Positions 24,276 through 37,436 are shown, counted from the stretch's first letter. The stretch: 64,000 nt of DNA from Euonymus europaeus (GCA_963580455.1 OY756967.1:23730022-23794021); one strand, 5' to 3'. Translations and numbers: made by a program. Notes: a model not told the origin generated them from the sequence alone.

Positions 24276-25415
24276 CAACTGGTAGTGGCAGCTAGCAAGA
24301 GAAAGAGGGAGAGAGTGAGGGGTGAAGCAAGACAGCGCATTTTTTGTGAGGGGAGGGGTGTCACTGGATAAAAGTGTGATGTCAACAGCCCTCGCCAAAA
24401 ATAATTAATTTTCATCATCATCTCATCCTCATCACACCATGTAAATGTCAACCAAATGCATGTTACTTATTTGATGCTTGGGCTTCGTTTGACAGGCAAT
24501 TTTCAGAGTAGCATATATGCCGATAACATATATGTTGGTTCAAATGTTATGTGTGTTCGGTTGATGTTTTTGCTGGTAGCATATACGCTGGTGATAATTT
24601 ACCTGCAGGGATATTTTTATACTACATAATTAAATTAATTATAATTATTGATTAATTCATAAATTTTACACTACAAATCAACATAATAATCAATATATGA
24701 ATCTCGGTAATCAGCACCAGTAAAATTATTTTCAAAAGAATGCAGAAGCCAACTACAGGAAACACATAACAACAAATCAAATATATGAATCCCACCAAGG
24801 CCTTCCAATTTCCAATGTCCAATACAAACAGTGTGTATTATCTTATGTTCCTCCTTCTTTCTTGACAATTACATGAATTAATGCCCAAGCAATGAACTAA
24901 CAAAGCAAAAAAATTGAACCATATTCAGCCCAACAACAGATAAAATAACCACTCCAAAGACTTAACACCAAATCAACATAATAATCAATTTAGAAGCCTA
25001 ACATTGCAGCCAAGACAAATCGATGTTCTTCGATAAATTATTGACCCTAAAATGAGAAACTCAGTAGTGAGTTGTGTGACTTCAAAATGCAAGAATGAGA
25101 ATGTGTAAATGTGAAAATCAAAGACAAAAGGAGTTTAACCTGCCTTAGTTGCTTGAAAATGAAAATCGGAGGAGGCGTTAGGCGTGCAAAATGGAACTAG
25201 ATGTGGGAGAGAGTGGTAACCCTAAAGTTTTTAATGAGTCAATTTTTTTGGTTATTTGGCAAACAAAAGTAAGGTTAGTTTTGTCAAAAAAGATATCAAT
25301 TGTGTCGAAATGACTTGAAAATTGTTGATTTAAGTTTGACATATACTATTGAAAATTGTCAAGCTAAAATGAGTGTTTGACAAGTGAGTAGCATATATGT
25401 TATTCCAAATGGTCA

Positions 25416-25560
25416 GCGAAAGTTTATTTAAAATGAAATATTTTATCAAAATAAAATTTAAAGTAAGGTATTTATAATTTTAATTTTCGTGCGAAAGTTT
25501 AGTTTAAATGAAATATTTTATCGAAATAAAATTTAAAGTAAGATATTTTCATTTTCGTTG
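25416..25560. repeat. 75-bp tandem duplication
   Basis: GCGAAAGTTTA begins at 25416 and again at 25491; the AT-rich sequence that follows (ATGAAATATTTTATC and onwards) matches with few changes over about 70 bp. Confidence 0.7.
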
Positions 25561-25829
25561 TCTAGAATCCTAATATTGGGCGTCGCTAGCCGACGACCAA
25601 ACAGATAGTTATTTCCCTAGTTTCATACTGCAGATGTGATAGACAATCTCGCTTCATCGAGAGAGTAGTGCGCCTTAGAGCAGGCACAGAATACTTGGCA
25701 GTGCGTATAGACTCTCGAGTCGCTCCGGACAGACCGTCTAGTTCTCAACCAGTTTATACTAACAATCGCCGATTAAGATCCTGTAATTCACCAGCTCAAT
25801 CAACTGAACCGACAGAAAAACCCTAGAAA

Positions 25830-28800
25830 ATGTCGGGCGGGTTTTTCAGGGTAAGTTTCATTTCAAGACTATAGTAATATGCTTGAAACCCCTAGATCCA
25901 ATTTCAGAATGTGATATACTAGATCTTTGAATTTGGCTCGGTAATTTCGAACAGCGTTTGTAATCGTGGATTATGGTATTCAGGGCACGTCTTCCGAGCA
26001 AGACACTCGATTCTCGAATAAGCAAGCGAAGCTGTTGAAATCGCAGAAGTTTGCTCCAGAATTGGAGCACCTGGTTTGTTTCATTGAACTTGGTTATTTT
26101 TTTTGATTTACTAGTGACGACTCTTGTATATTTTTAATTCACTGAACTAGTTTTGTATTAGACATTTGGAATCCCTAGTCTGTCTTTGTCATTATTGAGA
26201 ATCGTGTGATTCAGGTTGACATGACCAAGGTCAAGATGGATGTCATCCGTCCCTGGATTGCCAATAGGGTAACTGAACTTCTTGGGTTCGAAGATGAAGT
26301 TCTTATTAACTTTATATATGGTCTCCTTGATGGAAAGGTAATTCAATTTTTTCAATGTGACATGTTCTTGTTAGTTCTTGATGTTTTATTTCTTCATCCA
26401 TGGGATTGTTGTGTTGTAAGAGATGCTAGTGTGTTAGTAATGTATTACTTGCTATAGGAATCAAGAATTGACAACTGATAGCCATTCACTTTGAGGTTTT
26501 TGCTCTGTTTACATGACTCTGTCATTCCTTGAATTGCACTAGTTCATCATTAGTGTTTGTTTAGGTAGTGAATGGAAAAGAGGTTCAAATCCCACTCACT
26601 GGATTCATGGAGAAAAACACAGTGAAGTTTATGAAGGAGCTTTGGACACTTCTTCTCAGTGCCCAGGGAAATGCAAGTGGTGTTCCTCAACAGTTCTTGG
26701 ATGCCAAAGAAGAAGAAACCCAAAAGAAAAAGGTTCATTTCCTTCCGGAGTCATTTGGAGTTCTAAGTCTGTACTTTATATATTGGCCATCTTTATTGAC
26801 AATGATGCCATGAATAATTGCAGGCTGAGGCAGATCAGATAGCAAATGAAATTCAGAAGAAGAAAGAGAAGGAAAGTAGAGAACTCGAGCAAGAGAGGTT
26901 AAGGAAGATGGTAATGCTTGTTAATTCATGCTAGACTTACATGCTTTGTAGCGTGGTTTTTGGTTTTAACTTCTGCTTGTGTTTTTCATGGCGTTCAGCT
27001 AGCTTCTGCAATCATTTGTGTTCATGTCCTTTACCTCAAACTACTGTAGGACGATGGGGTTGAAATGAAGGCCAACAATGCAGATTTGGAGCCCACCTCA
27101 AAGCATGTTCCGCGGAAGAGTTCCGGCGTTCATTCTGGGGATGATAAAGAAACAAACAGAAGAAATGGTTTTAGTGGAAGAAGCAGGTGGGGACGTTCCC
27201 TTGTAACTTTGTTGTGGTAACATTTACTCATGGTGCTGTCATTTGTATGGATTGGATACCATACTGAAACTCAAAACGGTATATCACGTAGGAGATTTTA
27301 TGCATCATCATCGCCTTTATCCCATAAAACATTTGGGGTTGGCTACATGAATCCATAGTATAAATTCGCAAATAATTGAAGTGTCTAATCTGTCGTGCTT
27401 CTATATGGTTATGGAAGTGTAATGGACATTTCTCTCTTTGTACAGGGTTTCTAGGTCTCCCCATTCGGTTGATAATTCTCCTGCTTCCCATAGGTATCCT
27501 CCGTATTATTGCATTATATCTTATGCTCGTTATATGCCTTGGGTTCATTGTGTATTGACGAGTTTGTACAGGGCTTCGGAATCTCGATCAACTAGCAAGT
27601 CCTTTTCACGTTCCAGAAGTTATTCAGGGTAGTGTATAATTTTCCACCAGTTGCTAAACTTATTGCAGTTTAGTTTCTTGTAACTTGATGCACGTGTTAA
27701 TGTTATTATATATGTATCTCTATGTGCAAAGTTCTTCATATTTCATCACTTGTTCACTTCATGGGGTTTGATGCATTGTGAATGCTCCAGTGATATGCAT
27801 AAGTCAAGGAGCGTTTCTAGATCTCCTACAACTCGGGGGCAATCCATATCTTCAGAAAGGGTGTTTTATTCTCCTAGAAGACGTTCAATTCCAAATCGTA
27901 GGAGGCACTCGCCCTTGGTTTCCCCTTCTCCTCCAAGGAGATCATTTTATTCCAGGCAAAGATCTAGATCACGTTCACGTCGTAGATCACCTTCTCCAAA
28001 ATGGCGTAGAAGGCGCTCTCCTTATGAAGACATATCACCTTCTCCAGTGAGGCGCAAATTATCTTCGCCCGTACGACGGCGTAGGTCTCCCACTCCTATA
28101 CGGCGTAGGTCACCCCCTGCTATACGACGTAGGTCTCCCACTCCTGTACGACGTAGGTCTCCCTCTCCAGTACGGCGTAGAAGGTCTCCATCACCTGTGA
28201 GGCGCAGGTCTCCTTCAAATTTGCGGCGTAGATCTCCTTTGTCTGTTCGACATAGGTCTCCTGCTCCCCTACGTCATGGATCTCCTTCCCCGGTGTGGCG
28301 TGGAAGTCCTTCACCTATTAGACGTAGATCACCTCCACCTACACGGCGCAGGTCACCCGTTCCAGTACGACGTAGATCGCCCTCTCCTTTACGACGAAGA
28401 TCAACCTCTGTAAGGCGGAGACATTGGAGGTCTCCATCGACTCCACTTCGCAGATCTCCATCTCTTGTGAGAAATACATCTCCTATTCTTGTTCGCAGGA
28501 AATCACCTGGTCCTTCCCGTCACAGGTCTCCTTCACCAAATGAATCAAGTTCCCCGTCTCCTATTTGGAATAGATCCCGTTCACCTATCAGGAGATCTCC
28601 AGTGGACAAAAAGAGGTCAACAAAGGAGTTTCCTAGAGAAAATATCAGGTATTTTCACTTTTCAGTGAACTGTTGATCAATAATGTTTTTTTAAATTTGG
28701 CACTTGCTGATCAAGTGCTTGTAAATATTAGTGACACTGCTTATGAACTTGTCTTCTGTGCATCATCCATCTAGGACTATGATGAGTTCACCAGGGAAAG

Positions 28801-30073
28801 ATCCAAAGGACCGTAGCAATTTGGGTAATGAAGCGCTTCCTTCGTTATCTTCTCCAGTAGGTGGAGATAGAAGGTATTTTAACTAGTTTTATAACTATAT
28901 TTTTGACATCTTATAGGATTATAACTAATTGACATTTTCCTGAATATATGTATTGGCACATTATAAATGCCAAAGGTCCACTCCTTATGAAAGTACTAGA
29001 AGGAAGGTAATTGAGCATATGGTTCATGATGACAGCTCAAGTCCGCATAGACGAAGAGGGCAGAAACCTCGTCATGAATGTCTGGCCACAAGCAACAAGG
29101 AAGAAAATAACCGAAGGTGAGATTTGATATTATACATATCTGGTTGTCCTTGGAAAAACATGTGTTGGTATTTTATCTATATTCCCATTATTCTGAGCGA
29201 TATTGGCTGTTTCATTTGTAGAGGTGATGTTGATCTTAAATCCAAGTCTCAACATGGAGTATCTTCACATGCATCTGATGTCCATAAGCAGATAGATTCT
29301 CCTGTGAAGGTACATGAAGATTACTCTCCCAAAAGATTGGCTGGCCATCGGGTTTCTGATAAAATGGAACCAAGAAAAAGAGAGCAAGATAAAAGGTATG
29401 TTTCTGTCTTCACGGTTGATTTATTTGGTCACTGGCATAAATATGTGATATTTCCATCATTCCTTACAGTGAGAGGTCTTCTGGGAAGGTTGTTTATTCT
29501 GAGACTTCTGACCACCAAAGATCACCAGCATTGTACAAAGGTCTTCCGCTGGAAGACAAACATCGGGTATCAATTCCTGAAGAAGACCAAACTGTTCAGT
29601 GCCATAAATCTCAAATTTTGCTGGTTGAAAAGGCTGAAAAGAATAATCGAAATGGTAGTTATGGGTCTGGTTTGGATGATAGTGCTAAACTCTTAAATGA
29701 GAAAAAGGACAAGAGGAAGAATAAAAGGTCCGAGAGGCGACGAATGGCTTCTGATGATGATTATAGCTATGATTCTGATATTGAGGATAAGAAGGAAGCT
29801 AAGAGGAGGAGGAAGGAAGAAAAAAAGCTGCGGAAGGAGGAGAAGCGTCGACGGCGTGAGGAGCGGCACCGAAGAAGGGAACAACGTCGTGCAGAGAAGC
29901 TTAAAGCAAAAAGTCAGAATGATGCTGATTCTTCTGAAGGTAAATGTGTTCGAAGGACGGCTTCCCGTCGGAGTGATGATGAAGGGGCAGAGCTGGAGCA
30001 CAAGAAACTTGAGATAGAGCTGCGGAACAAGGCTCTTGAATCTCTTAAAGCAAAGAAGGGGATCGATCGCTGA
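25830..30073 (+). CDS. PWI-domain SR-related splicing coactivator (SRRM1/SRm160-like)
   Basis: Thirteen exons join in phase to 868 aa: 25830-25850, 25984-26073, 26215-26337, 26565-26732, 26824-26910, 27050-27186, 27446-27493, 27572-27628, 27791-28648, 28775-28873, 28976-29116, 29222-29395, 29470-30073. The N-terminus (MSGGFFRGTSSEQDTRFSNK) leads into a PWI domain at about 30-135 with the key RPWIANRVTELLGFEDEV and FIYGLLDGK. A charged coiled region follows, then a long RS domain (about 244-529) made of RRRSPSPVRRR-type units, mostly in one 858-bp exon. The C-terminus is Lys/Arg/Glu-rich (KEAKRRRKEEKKLRKEEKRR). SRm160 relatives act in nuclear speckles, bridging SR proteins and snRNPs and aiding 3'-end processing. 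It resembles Arabidopsis At2g29210 from memory. Confidence 0.95.
27290..27356 (+). mobile_element. SINE-like remnant in intron 6 of the PWI gene
   Basis: The stretch CATCATCGCCTTTATCCC followed by TTTGGGGTTGGCTACATG and AATCC is a phrase I recall from interspersed short repeats in many plant genomes. It sits inside the intron 27187-27445. The ends are not resolved. Confidence 0.4.
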
Positions 30074-31262
30074 CTGTGCTACATCATTTCCACATTAAGC
30101 TTTTTATCTAATCCAGAAAGGCCCCCCCATCCCCCACCTCCAAAAAATAATTATCAAAAAGTTTTCTTTAAATCTGGTTAACTAATGTCTATTTCTTGGA
30201 ATTCAATGTTTTGAATTTGAGTTTTTACAGATTGGCAACTTTTTAATGTATTCTGTGTTTACTGCTGGCAGCTGAAATGGATAAAATGGGGATTTCCTGA
30301 GTTCAACTTAATGCAGAACTTGCTGCTAGATTTTCTGGTAATAATTGTTTTCACTTGTTTGAGAATCTTTTTTTTTCTTGGTTGTTTATCAAGATATTAT
30401 CAGCTTGTACGGTCTATGGATATGAGGGGTCTCATTGCTTTGATTTGAGCTGATCGTTTGTTATTATTGTCTGCTTTGCTGTTCTTGATTCTTAATGTCT
30501 CTCATTTAATTCCATATGGTGAAAAAGAGAAATAAATAATGATACCAATGATTTTTGAAAGGTTACATGATTCCTTTTCATAGTCAAATTAGTATAAAGT
30601 TGGTACTGAGTGAGTTTTCTGATTAATTGGTAGATGAAAATAATGTCAACTAGATGACTTGGTTGACCAGGCATATGCAGAATCACTATTAAAACATCTA
30701 ATCAGGTGAAGTTTTATTCTTTCATGGGATCTTTTGGAAGTATTCACTATTCAGTGTCTACCTGTAAATGCACAATCTGCTTTGTAGCTTTCTTCTGAGT
30801 TCTCACAGTGTTTCTGTCTATCATCTGTATGGTTGGCAGATAAATAACTGTTCCTGGGAATTTGTGTTTTTAGAATTTCTTCATGGTGCTTTAGTTCTTG
30901 AACTCTTTCCTGATGTCAATATCAGCTGTAGCCCTATGGTATGATCACATATGTACATGCTCTGTCTAGAATATGACTTCTCCTAGCGATTTTAAGGTGT
31001 TGATCCTTGGCCTCTTTGGAGAAAGCCATTGGCTTTAAATAATCCATGGCCTCTTTCAATGTATGTATTCTTTCGATAGAAGATTTACAGGTTTGTGCCT
31101 GCATGTTTAGGTCTAACCTCCCTGAGATAATTTTATGAATGTGTTTACGTGCATCCGGTACATGTTTTTCATGATCTTGAGTATTGTTTCTTCTCCCTGA
31201 AGATTTGCCCGATGAATTGGCGCACATTGTATTTATCTATGCTTTCATCGGTTATCATTGTT

Positions 31263-31311
31263 AAGCGTTGCCTTTGTTCTTTGGAAACCCGAAAGAACAA
31301 AAGCAACGCTT
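31263..31311. repeat. 20-bp inverted repeat (potential hairpin)
   Basis: Arms 31263-31282 (AAGCGTTGCCTTTGTTCTTT) and 31292-31311 pair at 19 of 20 positions around a 9-nt loop. It lies about 1.2 kb past the PWI stop codon, outside any recognised gene. Confidence 0.75.
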
Positions 31312-32433
31312 TTCTGTATGCGTATCTGCTTCTGTTGTATTATTATGTATATATATAAGATATTGATGATTGGTTGCAGATTCCTTGTAGGGTTATGTCG
31401 CCTACAAAATCTTTGTATAATTCGTGATTAAATCTTTGGTGGGATGGTGTCCATTGTGACAAAATGATGACAGGTGTTGCGGCGCAAACGTTTTTGAATT
31501 GCGACCGAGCATTGATTTTGCTTATGCCTCCTTCGGCATATTTTTATATCCTGGAAAGCAGGCTGCAGGTCTGTCCGTAGTTCTCGGCCTCTTTCAGAGT
31601 TTGAGTCCTTGCGAGTAGGGGTGATAAAATTTTGTCCAGTTCAAATGACTAATTTTTTATCCGGATCAAACGAAGTTTGACATGAGTTTATATGTTCAAA
31701 ATTTAAATTTTAAGTTTACAGATTTTTGTTGTTGTTAAAATTGGATCCTAGCTCAAACAGAAAAGTATTGTTTTAATCTTTTGAATCCTAACGTGGATTA
31801 GATAATTGATTGATTTACTTGTTTGAATTTCAATTAAGTATTTTAGAAAATCTTAAACTACTCTGGGTTTATATATAAAAACCTATATTACTCTATTTAA
31901 AATTGAGTAATAGTTTTTTTTAAGAATTACATCGAACTATGTAACAGTCAAACTTATTCAGTTTATTATTGAAAATGTGAAAATTAATTATCATACTATT
32001 TTGAAATTTTGATTATATTTTAATATACCTGAGTTCAATTAAATTGTTTATCTGAACAAATATTTTCACCATCTAAAAATAGCGGTCGCAAAATTTTATT
32101 TAAATGTAGACGACTGATTGATTTAACTTGGATTAAATTAAATTTGAACATAAATTTTGTGTTTGAAATTGAAGTCTAAATACACAAATTTTTTCACATT
32201 TAAAAATTGAGTTTGAGTGCAAACATAAATTCTTGTTTGATTTAGTTGTTGGATACTAAATTTTATTGAATTATTATTTTGAATTTAAATCAATTCATAG
32301 ATGAATTAAGTATGTATTAAAATGAAAATCAATTCAAGTGCAAAAAGCAAATATCTCATAAAATTACTTATTGGTAAGGAAATGGTAACGTCTGGTGTAT
32401 ACTGTATAGTCTTCTTTGTGATATAGAAATGGT

Positions 32434-32439
32434 CACGTG
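32434..32439. promoter_or_regulatory. G-box CACGTG (context CACGTGGC) upstream of pTAC16
   Basis: A palindromic G-box 168 bp before the pTAC16 ATG. Such boxes bind bZIP/bHLH factors (HY5, PIFs) and are common in light-regulated plastid-protein genes. Position fits; function is inferred. Confidence 0.5.
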
Positions 32440-32606
32440 GCAGAATTCCATTTGCTAATCTTCTGCAACCTCATCATCCAGATAAAATCCAGCTTGGAAA
32501 AAAAATCCCCTGCCACGTTGCCATGGATGATTACATGCACCGACAGAGTCACAGAGAGAACTGACGGGGAGAGTTACTTCCTACCGGTCTCTCCGTCTGG
32601 TCTTCC

Positions 32607-34936
32607 ATGGCTCCAACCCTCGCTTCCACTTCGTTTCTCCTAACATTCACCCCAAATTCGAGACTAGGCCTCAAGAAGCCGAGATTCACTGTGTTGGCCA
32701 AAACACCCTTCTCCCCATTCCAGCTTCGTAAAACAAAAGATGAGCAAACATCGTCGGAAGATGATACAAGCAATAACATAGGTCCTTTCAATTTCAATTT
32801 CAGCATTGGGAAGGTTTCTGATGTGAAATCTTTGATTCCAGTTGTAAGTAACCCTTCCCGAGGTTTATCATTTGTAAACGGTAGACGCAAAGATCCTGCC
32901 ACTGTGTTTGTTGCCGGTGCTACAGGCCAAGCTGGAATTCGCATTGTGCAAAAGTTGTTGCGTGAAGGTTTCAATGTCAGGGCTGGTGTGCCCGATCTTG
33001 GTCAGGCCCAGGAGTTGGCTCGTCTTGCTGCCCAGTACAAGGTCAGCTACCATGACTGAATCAATTTAGGTCACATTTCCATCAACTATCATTTGAAAAC
33101 ATTGTGAATTGTATTTGATTAGTTCTTTATGGGTTAACTGGAAAGAGAACCGAAATCCCTTTTTCTTAGAAAGGCAAGAAAATTGTATCTTTGTTTTTTG
33201 TTGGTTTTCTAAGTACTCCTACTTCGTCACTACAGATAATATCAAAAGAAGAATCAGAGCGCTTCAATGCTGTTGAATCCTCCTTCCAAAATGCAGAATC
33301 GATTGCCAAAGCCATTGGTAATGCTAGCAAAGTTGTGGTCACAATTGGCCCTGCAGAAAATGGTCCTACCTCTGAGGTTTCCCCATCAGACGCATCCCAA
33401 GTTATCCAGGCCGCCCTGATGGCAGAAGTCGCCCATCTCGCTTTAATCTATGATGGGAACACGGCGGCTGCATCGACTTACAATGTGTTGGATGGTATCT
33501 CATTATTCTTCAGTGGCCTATTCTCGCGGTCTCGGCAGCTGATCGTGACTGAGCTTCTGCAAGATCTTGTTGAAACTGATGTTAAATATACTTTCATAAA
33601 GACGAGCTTGACTGATGATTTTTCTCCAGAGAGTAAATATAATGTTGTGGTGTCGGCTGAAGGAAATGATGGCTCATACGACTACAAAGTAAAGTAATGT
33701 AATGGATGCAAGTTATTCTATTTCTATTGATCCTTACTTAACTTTTACTTGCACAGAAGAAAAGAATTTGCTTAGTCCTAAGTTTTGTTTCAAATTCTTT
33801 GGTATGTACTGTCAGGTTGCAAAGTCTCAGATAGCATCTTTGGTGGCCAACGTCTTCGCAAATACTGCGGTGGCTGAAAATAAGGTACATTTCACTCCAG
33901 ATTAGAATCCATGTTTGCAAAGATTAACTGCAGAGCTCATAATCAATGATAGCGTCAGTATTTATTTTCACCATGACTGCGAAGTAACATGTGAGTCAAA
34001 GTCAGGGCTTATGCTCCTGCCACCATGGGAGTGGCATGAAGAGGGAAGATGTAGACTAATTTACCCGGTCCAACGCAAAAATGCTTCTTTGACTTTTACC
34101 CCTCATTTCCTGTGATTTGTTGTGCAATCAAAGTTTATCATTTGGCCTAGCCCTCAATAAAGACCGCGTATGCATAATTATCATATTGAAACCAGAACGG
34201 TTTTCAGCGTGATGTTGCTGATGAAACTCGTGGTTGTGAACTAGGTAGTGGAAGTATCAACAAATCCATCAGCTCCGTTGAGGTCTGCAGATGAGCTTTT
34301 TAGGTACATGCTTCATCTGCGATATGAAATCTGTGTGATAGATTTTTGCATCAGTTCTAATAGAAAGCTTTGCTAATTTTTGGGTATGATAACTGCTCTA
34401 GTGCCATTCCTGAGGATGGAAGAAGAAAAGCGTATGCAGGGGCCCTAGCAAAGGCAAAAGCTGAGGAAGCTGCAAAGACAGCTGCTGACAAAGCTCACGA
34501 AGCAGCTGAGATGGCACAGAAACTTGAGAAAGGGGTAAAAAAGCTTTCAGTGGAAGAAGCTAGAGCTGCTAGTCTTGCTGAAGAAGCTCAACAAAAGGCA
34601 GAGGCTGCAGGGACTTCGGTGGAAGACCTACTTAGTAAAGCTAAAGAAATGAGTTCAGGGTTTTCTTGGGAGAAAGTTAGCTCAAAAATTGCTACTGCCA
34701 TTCAAAACACAAACGGGAAACCCAAAGTGCAGATAGCCACTGTCAGGGGACAAGCCAAAGCTCGTTCGCTGACCCCGAACAAAGCTGTTGTCAAACAATC
34801 GACCTCAAAACTAAAGCTGCCATCTTTAAAACAGGAGAAGTCAAAACCAAAAGGCAAGGAAACAGAATCAAAACCAGACGTGAGAAAGGTGTTCGGTGGC
34901 CTGTTTCAGCAAGAAACCATATATGTTGATGACTGA
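32607..34936 (+). CDS. PTAC16: pTAC16, plastid transcriptionally active chromosome protein (NAD(P)-binding fold)
   Basis: Five exons (32607-33041, 33236-33688, 33816-33884, 34245-34303, 34402-34936) join in phase to 516 aa, close to the Arabidopsis protein. A Ser/Thr/Pro-rich transit peptide leads to a Rossmann NAD(P)-binding motif at 98-110 (ATVFVAGATGQAG). The atypical-SDR fold continues to about 340 (VVVTIGPAENGPTSEV, ASTYNVLDGISLFFSG, KYTFIKTSLTDDF). After it comes an Ala/Lys/Glu-rich helix (AKAKAEEAAKTAADKAHEAA) and a basic Ser/Lys-rich tail ending IYVDD. pTAC16 is found with plastid nucleoids and thylakoid membranes and is a phosphoprotein; its enzymatic activity is not established. It resembles Arabidopsis At3g46780. 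The active-site YxxxK of classical SDRs is not obvious. Confidence 0.94.
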
Positions 34937-35400
34937 AATGGCAGTTTGCAACCCACGTCAAAGATGGACGTTCTATAAGGTATGTAAGTTTCTTGATGAA
35001 AATACCACTTTGCATTAGCTTTTCTAAAATTATTTTTCATATGAGAAACTGTCCCAACTCCAAGATGCCCTATATGAACACTTTTCTGTTCATGACTTTT
35101 TTTCACATACCAATATTATATTCTGCAATCTAAACTTCCAGGAAGCCAACCTTGAGAATGTCATGACTTTTCTGACAGAGCCTATGGTAGCTTTAAGAAG
35201 GCAGTTACTATGGCCGTTAAAGCCAAACCACCATGGCATGTAAAACGCAGTGGAAGTAGTTAGTTGTAACTTTGATTATCCAAAAACAACCGAGAAATCA
35301 CATGAACCAGCAACTAAAGCAAAACAGATACCAGGCTGGAGAAACAATCAAGTACTGTTTGTCTTCTTTTCTTTCAGTGCAAATTTCTTAGATCTCCAGT
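34937..35400. other. Intergenic between pTAC16 and the DUF604 gene
   Basis: The pTAC16 3' UTR followed by the promoter and leader of the next gene on the same strand, in about 460 bp. No distinctive motif. Confidence 0.5.
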
Positions 35401-37436
35401 ATGTCATCAAAGTTTGGCGAAATCCGACATAAGTTGATGTCTAATTACCAAATGTTAGTATGGAGTTCGTATAAATGGTTAGCCATTGCAGGACTAGTAC
35501 TATTATATCTATTATACACTCTTCTCTCAAACCATCTTTACTGCCGATCTTCAGTAATCACTGCGAGCTTCGAACACAAGTGGGGTTCCTCTGTAATTGT
35601 AGAATCAGAAACCAACGTTAGTCATTTAGTATTTGGGATTTCTGGTTCCACAAACAAATGGAAGAACAGGAGGGCTTACATTGAATCATGGTGGCAACCC
35701 AATATAACCAGAGGATTCCTATTTCTCGATCGACCTCCAAACGAATTCCTTCCATGGCCTTCTACTTCTCCACCTTTTCGAGTCTCCGAAGACATATCTA
35801 GACATAAACAATATCAGCAACACAACATTCCTAATGCAGTACGGCTTGCACGCGTCGTTTTGGAGACTCTCAGGGAAGAAAACAGAGGAGTGAGGTGGTA
35901 CATAATGGCAGACGATGATACAGTATTTTTTGTGGATAATTTGGTAGAGGTGTTGGCTAAGTATGATCATAGAAAGTACTTTTATGTTGGTATGAACTCG
36001 GAATCCATATCGTCGAACCTTGCTCATTCATTTGATATGGCATTTGGAGGAGCAGGGTATGCTCTGAGCTTTCCTCTGGCTGAAGCAGTAGCAAAAAATA
36101 TTGACTCTTGCATCATCAGATATCCAGCGTTGTTATGGAGTGATCAAATAGTGCATTCCTGTGTTGCTGATCTTGGAGTTTCCCTGACTAAGGAAAAAGG
36201 GTTTCATCAGGTAATTATATTTCCTACTTATTTATGCATTCATCGGGGATGCTAAGATATAATTAACTGTAGCATTGAATGGCATACCCGAGTATTTGGG
36301 ATCCTGACCCAACTATAAGAAAGGGCTCTTGGGCAAATTCTAAATAGGATTTGAATGAGCTTTGGACTAATATAATATTGATATTTTTAAAAATATGAGG
36401 TCCTGAAGATTTGGTTTGGGGAGCTCGACCGGCTCATATATATGTGTGTGTGTGTATGTTCACTAGTAAAACGAAAGAAATGGTCAGAATTGAAAGCAGA
36501 GCAGAGTCAGCAGCAACAACAATGACGATGATGATAACGACAGGCAAAAATGACAAAGTCAATTAACTAACCTACAAATTCCTAAAGCAATTGACAAGCA
36601 AATCAAAGAGTTGGTCCACTTAATTACATGACAATAACTGGTATCAATTTTATATTGTAGATTGATCTTCATGATGATATATCTGGGCTTCTCTCTGCAC
36701 ACCCACAAGCACCAGCAATCTCACTGCACCACCTCGACCTTGTAGACTCAATCTTCCCCTCCATGAACCGCCACGATGCCTTAAACCATCTAATGAAAGC
36801 AGGGAGAGCCGATTCTTCTCGACTTCTGCAACAAACAATCTGCTACGACATGGAAAAGAAGTGGTCATTCTCAGTTTCATGGGGTTACTCTGCTCACATT
36901 TACGAGAAATTTCAACCTCCAAGTGTACTGCAAAGGCCTCTTCAGACATTTAGTTCGTGGAAAAAGAGACCCGCATTGCCTTTTATGTTCAACACTCGAA
37001 TTTTGTCCAATGGTCCGTGCGAGGCTCCTCACGTATTCTACTTTGATTCTGTCGTCGAAACAACAGGGAATCAGATGGTAACGAGCTATGTTCGAATGTC
37101 TCCGCGAATGCTACCGGCTTGTGCATTGAGTGGCAATCACTCTGCTGATGCCGTATCAGTAATTCGTGTGGTCTCCCTTGCTAGTGCTTGGAGACATGGT
37201 GATAGGGTGGTTAGTTATTTTCACAATCGTAATTTTTGATTTTTACATTGTGAGATGTCTTTTAGTGAACAAAATCATCAATTATCAAACGTTGTTGACG
37301 TTATGGTCTGATTTTGATTTCCTTTGTTTGTCAGTCCGGAACCAGAAGAGAATGCTGTGACGTTCGGCATGTTGCTGGCAAGAACATCACGGAGGTCAAG
37401 TTTAGGGGTTGCAAGAAAGAAGAATTAGTGGCATAA
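35401..37436 (+). CDS. DUF604 / fringe-like type II membrane glycosyltransferase
   Basis: Three exons (35401-36210, 36661-37206, 37335-37436) join in phase to 485 aa. A short cytosolic N-terminus is followed by one membrane span (about 27-42, LAIAGLVLLYLLYTLL), as in Golgi type II enzymes. The lumenal part has SGSTNKWKNRRAYIESWW and the metal-binding acidic motif WYIMADDDTVFFVDNLVEVL (DDD at 171-173). It continues with the fringe-like segments AFGGAGYALSFPLAEAV and LHHLDLVDSIFPSM, and ends with the Cys-rich RECCDVRH tail typical of DUF604. Family GT31-like enzymes add hexoses to proteins or glycans, but the acceptor for plant DUF604 members is unknown. An intron of 450 bp separates exons 1 and 2. 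Confidence 0.92.

Larger units (their letters stand above)
21966..25829. other. Repeat-rich intergenic region (3.9 kb)
   Basis: The left end holds the TFIIA promoter and 5' UTR. Then follow a dispersed direct repeat (22985-23672), a 157-bp tandem repeat (23804-24275), a stretch with transposon-like phrases (GCTTCGTTTGACAGG near 24481; AGTAGCATATATG at 24507 and again near 25387) and a 75-bp duplication (25416-25560). The last 250 bp is the promoter/5' UTR of the PWI gene. No protein-coding gene is supported. Confidence 0.55.
30074..32606. other. Intergenic: PWI 3' UTR, hairpin, AT-rich block, pTAC16 promoter
   Basis: The PWI gene 3' UTR probably reaches about 30450. A near-perfect inverted repeat lies at 31263-31311. 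From 31620 to 32340 the DNA is AT-rich with many AAATTTAAATTT-like words. The last 200 bp holds a G-box and the pTAC16 leader. No gene supported. Confidence 0.5.

Noticed and set aside
23811..24285. Frames over the 157-bp repeat
   Set aside because: The repeat unit is not a multiple of three, so the peptides jump frames; non-coding.
24480..25400. Possible hAT or Mutator MITE (GCTTCGTTTGAC / AGTAGCATATATG phrases)
   Set aside because: The repeated phrases are direct and not inverted, and no target duplication was found.
29693..30001. Antisense frame in the last PWI exon
   Set aside because: Shadow of the Lys/Arg/Glu-rich coding exon.
33666..33697. Stop codon after DYKVK as the end of pTAC16
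   Set aside because: A GT donor after DYK joins in phase to conserved VAKSQIASLVANVFANTAV, so the stop is intronic.
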